Below are positions 56,185 through 64,000 of a stretch of DNA of 64,000 nucleotides, one piece after another (the first letter of the stretch is position 1; every line of letters starts with the position of its first letter). This DNA comes from Henricia sp. BOLD:AAB3569 (Eukaryota > Echinodermata > Asteroidea > Spinulosida > Echinasteridae), in assembly GCA_037783545.1 (NCBI GenBank), contig JBBELK010000454.1, forward strand, positions 1,984,001-2,048,000. The letters run 5' to 3'. Below the pieces are notes generated by a model, which did no database searches, was not told the DNA's origin, and worked only from the letters and a program-made list of their open reading frames with translations. A program made the position numbers and the translations under genes.

Positions 56185-56228
56185 GAGGAAGTAAAGGACA
56201 GGCGGAGGAAGTAAAGGACAGGCGGAGT
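56185..56228 (+). repeat. Two tandem 20-bp units upstream of the receptor gene
   Basis: GGCGGAGGAAGTAAAGGACA occurs twice in tandem followed by a partial GGCGGAG, 20-60 bp before the ATG; purine-rich. Confidence 0.75.
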
Positions 56229-56248
56229 GCGGAGTAGAATTGGCTACA

Positions 56249-58324
56249 ATGTGTTGGACCGTGCGGATGGTCGTAGCGGCGCTCGTCACGGTGGTGATGG
56301 GGCGATCAGCGCTCGCCGTCCCAGCTCTGTCTTGCATCAACTACGCCAGACGAGGTGATTATAACCTCGGAGGGATATTCTCAGTCCATCTGGAGTCGCA
56401 AGACCCGACGGGAGACCAGTGTAGTCCAGAGTTGTACACCTTTGTCATGTACGTGGTGGAAACGATGGTCTTTGCTGTGGAGGAAATCAACAATCGAAGC
56501 GATATCTTACCAAATGTGGATCTCGGATTCGACATAAGGGATGATTGTTTGTCAGAGGATTTGGCACTTTGGACGGCCATGGCTCTCATACACGGTCAGG
56601 GTACCCCGTTGTATGATCACTTCTGCCCGTCCGAGGACCCAGATGATAGTGGTGGGGTCATCGGCATTGTAGGACCTGGTAGAAGCTCCATGAGTCTCAC
56701 CGCTGCCTCCGTGGCTGATCTTTTCAACGTGCCACTCATTTCGTACGCTGCTACGAGCGATGAGCTCAGCGATAAAGCCAAGTTTCCATTCTTCCTGCGC
56801 TCGGTGGCCCCTGATCGATTCCAGGTAGACGCTATCGTTGACTTGTTGGTCCACTTCCGATGGCGGTACATCACTGTCCTGTACTCCACCGACGAGTACG
56901 GGATAAACGGGGCCCGGTTGCTGCAGCAGAAAGCCGAAGAAAACGAGATATGTGTGTGGCTGTTCACGTCCATTCGCTCATCACCCAGCAAGAGAGAAAT
57001 AGTCACAGTGGTGCAGAGACTCAAAAAGAACACCAAGTCCAAAGTTACGGTCGTTTTCGCCGTGTTTCAGGTCGCCAACGCAATCCTGAGCGAGGGGAAA
57101 CGGCTGGGGCTCCCCGGTAACATGACCTGGATCGCTAGCGACGCCTGGGGCCATCGACTCGAGGAGTTCAACAACGAGGACGCGGCTTTGGGTGGGTTGT
57201 TCATAGACATGGAAAGCAACATCGTGCCGATATTTGAGAGTTATTTCAGGACTCTGACGCCGGAAAATAACGATTGGAACCCTTGGTTTAACGCTTATTG
57301 GACACATCGCTCTAGCACGAATAACTGCTCAGGGGCATCAGATGTCGAGGAGAGGACGAAATGCGTTCTCGATTCGCATAAGAGGGGTTTTAGCTCCAAA
57401 TCGATCTCGTCCGTCTTAGATGCTGTTTACGCCTTCGCCTACGCTCTCCATTCCTTACTCGAGGAGGTCTGTTCCGGAAATATATCGTCACAATGCCGAC
57501 CAGAGATCAATGGGCTTGAGTACTTGAGACATCTTTACGGGGTAAACTTCCAGGAGCATGGGAGGAGGTTTCTGTTCGATGATAAGGGTGACCCACCGGG
57601 GAAATACGAAATCAAGAACTTGCAGCTAATCGATGGGGAGTACCGGATGGTGCCGGTAGGGAGGTGGGACGCCATGAACGAGACTTTCCGGCTGAAGATT
57701 GATAAGGATCGGATCTATTGGGCCGGTGGGCAGACAACAGTACCCGAATCGATCTGTCGAGAGGTGTGTCGACCTGGCTTCGTTCCAGTCAGATCTCCAG
57801 AACCTTGCTGCTGGGAGTGCAATAGGTGCCCCTTAGACGCCATCGTGGTTAATCAGACACAATGTGAGAAATGTCCCAAGCGATACTGGCCGGATAAGAA
57901 CTACACCACGTGTGACCCTTATCCTGAGATCCCAGTCAGCCCCAACGAACCAGTTATTCTAGTCGTCATCCTGCTATCCGGAATTGGAATCGTCTTAACT
58001 ATTCTAACAGTTATAGGGATGCTCGCCCACTGGCGTCACCCCAGAATCAAAGCCAGCAGCCGTGAACTCAGTTACGTCAACCTAGCCGGTCTGGTTCTCG
58101 CCTTCCTTACAATCTTCCCACTCATATTAAGACCGTCTGTTGAAACATGCTCCGTGGCCCAGACTGTCATCTCGGTGTGCCTGACTCTAACCTTTGCGCC
58201 GACTTTGTTGAAATGCAGCAGGATATTCAGGATCTTCCGGGCCGGGAAAAGGTCCACGCAACGCCCGAGGTTTATCGGCCCTAAAGAGCAACTTATCATG
58301 GTGACTGTTATGGTTTGCCTTCAG
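56249..58324 (+). CDS. Class C GPCR, metabotropic-glutamate-receptor-like, first large coding exon
   Basis: Starts at ATG 56249 (MCWTVRMVVAALVTVVMG), a signal peptide of about 23 aa. The donor CAG|GTGGGT at 58324/58325 ends the exon after 692 codons in phase 0; later exons lie beyond the window. Venus-flytrap ligand domain, about 24-490: GVIGIVGPGRSSMS, ISYAATSDELSDKAKFPFFLRSVAPD, WRYITVLYSTDEYG. The mGluR Ser/Thr contacts in the AATS block are present. NCD3G Cys-rich domain, about 500-556 (CREVCRPGF...CCWECNRC...CEKCPKRYWPD). TM1-TM3 at about 568-656 and the start of TM4 from about 682. Plasma-membrane receptor; ligand identity (glutamate or another amino acid) is not provable here. Starting 3 codons earlier would use TTG and is rejected. 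Confidence 0.92.
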
Positions 58325-61300
58325 GTGGGTGTCGTGCAGTGTGAGGCATAAACATTAAAGTTAGTTTACTGTTTTACAGACGGACAGACATTTGTAAAGA
58401 CCCTATTGATCACGTTCACAGACGCCATCTTCGTAGGAAAAAAAGCTACTGCGTATTAAACGCCATAAAGTACGCGCACACACACGCTGGAACATGTTCC
58501 AAACACGCGCGTGTGTTGTTCGAAATACGGCGCAATCGATGCGCGTCACCAAAAAATACGCTCAAAATCATGATGCACGTGGCAATTTGTACACGTGTTG
58601 TAGGAAGTGACGTCATTTGAACGTGATCAATAGATAGTATTCGAACACGTGCGAATACGCCATTTTGTAAGTCAAATAATTGTGAAAGTGATGTGCGTGC
58701 GCGTTGCGTGTGTCTCTGGTGGGCGTAGCGCGGTTTAGTTCACCAATGGGAGCCTTCGTACAGAGCGTTACGCGTGCTATAGACACACGCGGCGCGCGCG
58801 CGCATTGCTTCCGCATTGGCGCGGCGTTGTTTGACACACAACATGACGTCATGAGAAAGCTATCAATAGACTCTTTGCACCGGCATCCATGGCAGAGGAC
58901 AGTCACTTTGTTAGCTTGCGTCATGCACGAGTAGGCACTATGTGGATCTATTGTCACATCGTTTAAATATGAAAACCTGCCCCCTGCCACGGCTGCCGGT
59001 ACGTGCAAAGGGTCTATTCTCGAAGAACGACGGTTCAACCTTGTCCCCAAAGCTTTGTATGCATTCCAAACCTCGTTTCCAAGACGAGGATTGGAACGCA
59101 AACAGTCTGGCATCTTTCCAATCGGCGGTTTGCACGCTGTAGGAATGATTCAGGGAGCATGACTTAACTGTTCTCCCGCGTGAATAGAGTACTAAAATAT
59201 ACACGTCCTCCTTTGTATGTTACATGTACTATAAGGTTACTGGTTCTACACATCGATATATATACACTGGGTGAAGTATACAATAGCAGTTGGCTATACT
59301 AGAATTAAAGCCACGCGCCGCTCGCCATTGTACCTCACGAACAATGCTTGGCCTAGACTGCTCCCCGGTCCATGCGATCGCTTGCATGCCACTTAACACA
59401 TATAGGCCTAGACCATGACGTAACTAGTGAAGACAGTATGATCAGTCTAGGCAATGCATTGTATTATGTGGGGTACAATGGCGGACGGTGGCTTCAATTT
59501 TAGACGTCGTTGCTTCATCCAGTGTGTATATATTTATATATCGATGGGTCTACACTAAAACCAGTTAAAAGTTTCCCTGTGCTTTAGCAATGGACGGTTT
59601 AGATTGACTTAATTTATAGCCTGGTACCTGAAGACACACTTTAATACTGTAGTCTATAGGCCCGTATATGGTCTATTTACACAGGCTCGCATTTGCCTCG
59701 CAGCTCGCCATAAATAGGCGCAAAAGTGCATTCCATATAGTACCTTTGGAGCAAAACCTAGATATTTCTGATTCGTATCTTTGAGCAGCTTTGCTGTAGG
59801 CTATTTTCAGAGTCGCATCGACTTCCTCTTTCGCTATGTGTCGTGTGTTATAAAAAGTCGACCATGCAAGGAGTCACTTGCTGCTGGAAACCTAATATAT
59901 TACAATGCTTTCCAAAATGGCAGCCGTCCTCCACTGGTTTCGGTTTTCGTTATAATCGATGCGGCCTTAAAGATATATTACAAGATTGGAAAACTGTTAC
60001 AAACTGCGTTATCTCCTTGTGTGATTGAGGATGTATACATGGTTAAAACCAACCCGTGTATGCCAGCCTATACCCTATCTATACGTTCCGAGAAAACAAT
60101 TTAATTTTGTCCATGCTTTCTAGAAATTGTGCGAATCTGGTTCCGTGAGTAGTTTAGGCTAGTTCCCAGGCTATGCTTTACGGAACACGCAGCCATAAAA
60201 CCACAATAGTTAGGGGCCTAGTTTCGTTGAGGGCGCCCTTGTAAAAAAATTGCGTCTGCACACACATCTATATAATTTCATCTTCAATTATCATTTTCTT
60301 ATTTAAAAAAAGTGTCATCTCGGGCGAAATCGTTGCATTGTGTACTTGGAACCGTTTCTACATGTATGTTCCATAAGAGTATAGGTTTTTCTGGTCAAAA
60401 TAATGGTTGGAAATACAAGATTCAAATTTCTTTCTCAATTTAAAATTCATCTCCGATAAAAAAAATCTCAAGATCTCAGTTCAGTTTGCGGCGCATTTGA
60501 TATTCACACTCTTTACATATTCATCATTGTGACAAATTCATCCACATCTTGTAATAATTGTCATCTTTCCCGGAATTTAATAAACAAGCACTGTCGGAGA
60601 TCTCGGAGAAAGCTATCGGCTTCCGCGGAGGTCTTTAATTGCTCAAAACCCGCTGTGATGTAGACGTGTCTTATCTCGCACAATGGATGGCGGGGTTCGT
60701 CATGGGAGAGGAGACGCAATTAATATCTAGCTTTGGGATCAAGACATGTTTACTTGATTTTAAACATTTTTTGTATTAAATATAATACGGCTGTTATCTG
60801 ATTTCTGTTTGGGAGTTCCTGTGTATAGTCATCGGGTTTTAAAGATACATGGCGACAGCCAATTTTAAGGCGGACGTTTTCGAAACGAGTGGACTGTGTT
60901 ACAGGCTTTGGCTTTGCGCTATTTTTGCCATTGGTGTAAAATGTAGGCCTAATCAACACAAATAGACAGTAGTTAGCATTTTAGAGTAATTTTTTGGGTA
61001 GATCATTTTGGTGGGGAAAAGGCACGTTTAGAAAAGGCCACACTAAACTACCCAAAAAATAATAAAAAAAGAAAATGCCGTTTATGCCTGTTATAAATTA
61101 TCAGTCTCAAATTTACAAGAACTATATACAAATAACGTATTCACGATATTGTTATTGTTAAACGGTTTTACATATTGATATTTTAGCATGCTTTTTGTTA
61201 TCAAAAACACCTGGAAACTGCACCCGACATTATTATGTCAACTCTACATCTGGGTCAATATTGACACGAAAAGCACTCGTGTAAAATGGGTAAATTTGTA

Positions 61301-62637
61301 TCTATCAGCGCTCGTGAGTCACTCACGTATGTATTGACATAGATTACATGTCGTTTAGTTCAGACATTGCACGCACATGCAGTTGCGCACAAATCGAACA
61401 TTAATGCACAATAATTCAGATCCAGATGTCGCTTTCTGTAATTCAATACTTTGTAGCGCATCCAACGCAATTCATTATGTGTAATTTGTGTCCGTTCCCG
61501 CTAAATGAAAAAGGTTAACCAAATACACGTATAGGCCTACCCAATTCTGCTTTGTGAAACTGTCAAAAAGGGTTTTGCGCTGCGGCTTTAAACAGGTTCG
61601 TCCTTAATTATACTGATGCACGAAAATGTTCGAGGTTAAGTTAAATCGAACGAGGTTCAATTTAAATTCATAATGTATTACTATTTTTTTATACTTTACT
61701 GTGGACAGATGGGATGTTTTCACAAGAACGTACCACACACTACATGCAGTCACAACACTAGGTCACGACAAAGGCTATAGGCAGAATCGAACGCCAATGC
61801 TGATGTATAAAAACAGAAAACGTCGACATTATTGATCCCAATTTTATGCTCTAATTAAATTAAAGGAAATGCAATTACTTTTTTGGCAGCTGAAAAAGGC
61901 GCGATCTAAGTTTACTATTATGCCCATGGCTGCGCCATTCGCCACTTGCACGGTCGCATTCAAAACGAGGCTTTCCTGGCATGCGTCGTATTTTACAAAG
62001 AACAAAAGCCAACGTCACAGCAACCGACATGGTAACGACACGAGGGGGTCATTGTATTGTTCATACAGGTTGCACACCAGTAAATAGGGCTCCCATAGGA
62101 ACCAATGCTAAATGCCCCATTTTCAAAAATCATTTAAAAACACTCACAACTCTCTCAGCTTCTCAGGACAACAATCAAAATACTCATTGAAGTCTCATCT
62201 TTTCAATTCTGTTCAATTTTATGAGGGTAATCCGTCACTTTTATTCCCCAATTTGCAACAAAACTATCCCTGCAACAGTGAAAATTGCTAAACAGACCAG
62301 CGTCCATTTTGGAGCAAAGGCACATACGCTACTGGGCAAAATAGGGCCACTTTTAGGAGCTACAGTGTCCAAAATGTTTGTAGTTAAAAGAAAAAATACC
62401 CCACATCGCGGCGATAGTCATATTCTACACAAGACCACACTCCTTCAGCTCGCAATTCTCTATAATATAAAAGAATTTGAGGGCATACAAAATATTCATG
62501 AGCTCGGCGCACAGATCTTGCCTATTTACTTGTGTGCACCCTGCAAGGAAAGTCTCACTGTTATGCCAATATGGCGGTTCCGTGCAAGTGGTTATTGCAG
62601 TGTGGCTGACTCAGCAGTGAACGATGCTCCATTAACA
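58325..62637 (+). other. Intron of the class C GPCR (no gene recognised)
   Basis: Follows the splice donor at 58325. It contains the MITE at 59265-59524 and a partial copy (about 59975-60060) of the end of the CACTTCGCCC element (AACTGTTACAAA ... TGTGTGATTGAGGATG ... GGTTAAAACCAACC). No recognisable exon of the remaining 7TM region was found. Confidence 0.5.
59265..59524. mobile_element. 260-bp MITE with CACTGGATGAAG ends, copy 2
   Basis: Collinear with 50688-50941, including GCAGTTGGCTATAC, CAATGCTTGGCCTAGACTG and GTACAATGGCGGACGGTGG. Flanks are TATATA-like again. Lies in the receptor intron. Confidence 0.8.
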
Positions 62638-63918
62638 TTTAAAGAAGCGTGTCCAGATCACATTTTTTAGCCCAATTTTTTTCCATGGGTGTTGAGATTT
62701 TGATACCATATCATTTGTCATATTTTTCTCATTACCATTCTGAAATTTCGCGTTCTCAATACGTATACTTTCAATGATTCACAAAAAAAACATAAATTTT
62801 GTTTTTTTTAATGCTTTTATAAAGGGATTCACTCTAGACTTTTGAAGAGCGAGTTTTTCACTCTTTTGTATTTAGAGTTTTGCAATTGACTTTTTCAGAA
62901 AATCTTTTTCAGTTGTTAATTTCCCATACAAAATATCATTTTGAACTGAAATGAAATCATGTGGTGTTTGGTACCATTATTGTTAAGTTAGTAACATGTT
63001 TTTCTTGTCAACTCCTTTTAACTCACGTTCTGCACAACAATGGAAACAAATTAGACGTGGCAAAATTTTTTAAGCGAGGTGACTGGCCTCGCTACTATAT
63101 ACAACATGCCGTGCATAATATGCCTATCAGGACGTTTAAAATCGAATTAATTCGGAATCAGTAATATGCCCAGAGTATATACGTTCTTGAAGCTTTCCTG
63201 TTTTCAGTCCGATCAATATTCAAATCCGAGTTTGTTTAACGGGTGTGAGACGGATCGTTTGCCCCGTTACAAGGCTCAAGTGTGCCCCGGTCCGCGGCCG
63301 TGATTCGCGTTATATGATCCCGGAGTATAGCTCGATAAACGCTGGAGGAAAATAGGAGACAGTTTCAAATTTACAAGTCTGTGCCCCGTAGGTGCGTACA
63401 ATATGTCACAAAATGCAACATTTAAGTTTATGTTTATTGCCATGCGAGCCACGAGATTATATACAGGTAGGCTATTTGAACGGAACCGCCATATTGTTCT
63501 GACCTAACAATCGTATAAATTACGTCCCTGAAATACTATCCGTGGGAGAAAAAAAGGAAATTTGCAATCTTCAATTTGGATGTGAAAGCAGAAAGGATAG
63601 TGTATCACTGCGTTGCTTTATGGAACCGCGGGTATATTAGTTTACAAAATTCGGGCGAGTTTTTTTTAAATATGATATCCTTGAAAATACAGGCCTATAC
63701 AGATTGAAAGCGCGGAATTTCAGATTTAGAAAAATATAACAAATGATATGTTATCAAAATCTCATCTTCCTGTCGCTATAGGCTGTTGCTCCCACACCGA
63801 GTTGTCACAACACAACTCGGGAGCGACAGCCTTGCGACAGGAAGATGTCAAAATCTCAACACCAATGGAAAAATGGGGAGGTTTGTCAAAAAATGTGATC
63901 TGGACACACTCCTTTAAA
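62638..63918. mobile_element. 1281-bp long-TIR transposon-like element with 6-bp TSD
   Basis: Begins TTTAAAGAAGCGTGTCC and ends GGACACACTCCTTTAAA; the inverted similarity runs on for over 100 bp (AGATCACATTTTTT, GGTGTTGAGATTTTGA, CATATCATTTGT). Flanked by TTAACA on both sides (62632-62637, 63919-63924). No transposase ORF. Its right arm is interrupted by the hairpin at 63763-63847. Confidence 0.7.
63763..63847. mobile_element. 85-bp hairpin insertion with 9-bp TSD
   Basis: CATCTTCCTGTCGC at the left and GCGACAGGAAGATG at the right are perfect complements. The middle also pairs (GGCTGTTGCTCC with GGAGCGACAGCC; CCGAGTTGTC with AACTCGG). TCAAAATCT is duplicated on both sides. It sits inside the right arm of the 62638-63918 element, so it is a later insertion. 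Confidence 0.75.
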
Positions 63919-64000
63919 TTAACAAAACGAAATACATGGTATGATTATATAGTTTCAAATAGCACAAGTGATATCCCGCCCACAAGATGAATCTATACCA

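Noticed and set aside
56240-56248. Receptor start at 56240
   Set aside because: That codon is TTG; ATG at 56249 begins a good signal peptide.

Overview
The window is animal nuclear DNA: AT-rich, intron-rich, with GT-AG splice junctions, long introns and a dense load of short inverted-repeat transposons. Recognisable genes are SIL1, a Renilla-luciferase/haloalkane-dehalogenase-like hydrolase, two NACHT (NLR-type) ATPases, a proteinase-K-like subtilase and a class C (metabotropic glutamate-like) receptor. Together with a BEL/Pao retrotransposon they suggest a marine invertebrate deuterostome. An echinoderm is my best guess and a brittle star is possible, but the sequence alone does not fix the species.

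Layout. 1-4.9 kb: the first five coding exons of SIL1 on the minus strand. 5.4-5.9 kb: a 551-bp fold-back transposon. 8.5-9.5 kb: the dehalogenase/luciferase-like gene (minus). 10.8-14.6 kb: NLR-1 (plus), head to head with it. 17.6-19.2 kb: a decayed LINE abutting a fragment of a second dehalogenase-like gene. 19.4-23.1 kb: NLR-2 (plus). The blocks at 9.4-14.8 kb and 18.97-25.8 kb are two copies of one segmental duplication, later disrupted by different transposons: TTAA-type, TTA-type, a 9-10-bp-TSD MITE and a SINE. 29.9-36.8 kb: a nine-exon secreted subtilase (plus). 37.3-42.0 kb: a young, internally deleted BEL/Pao element (minus). 42-56 kb: no gene recognised, but several MITEs. 56.2-58.3 kb to the end: the large first coding exon of a class C GPCR, followed by intron.

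The most unusual genes are the two NLRs. Spliced in a consistent phase-1 pattern, each encodes about 40 residues with a beta-prone V/I-G-x-V-S-G-(x)-S-Q-x-N-F-N motif resembling amyloid-signalling motifs of NLRs, then one hydrophobic membrane-spanning exon, then a NACHT ATPase with no visible LRRs. In the duplicated blocks each NLR start codon lies about 430 bp, insertions removed, from the start codon of a divergent dehalogenase-like gene, which suggests a shared bidirectional promoter. No partner effector carrying the same motif was found in this window.
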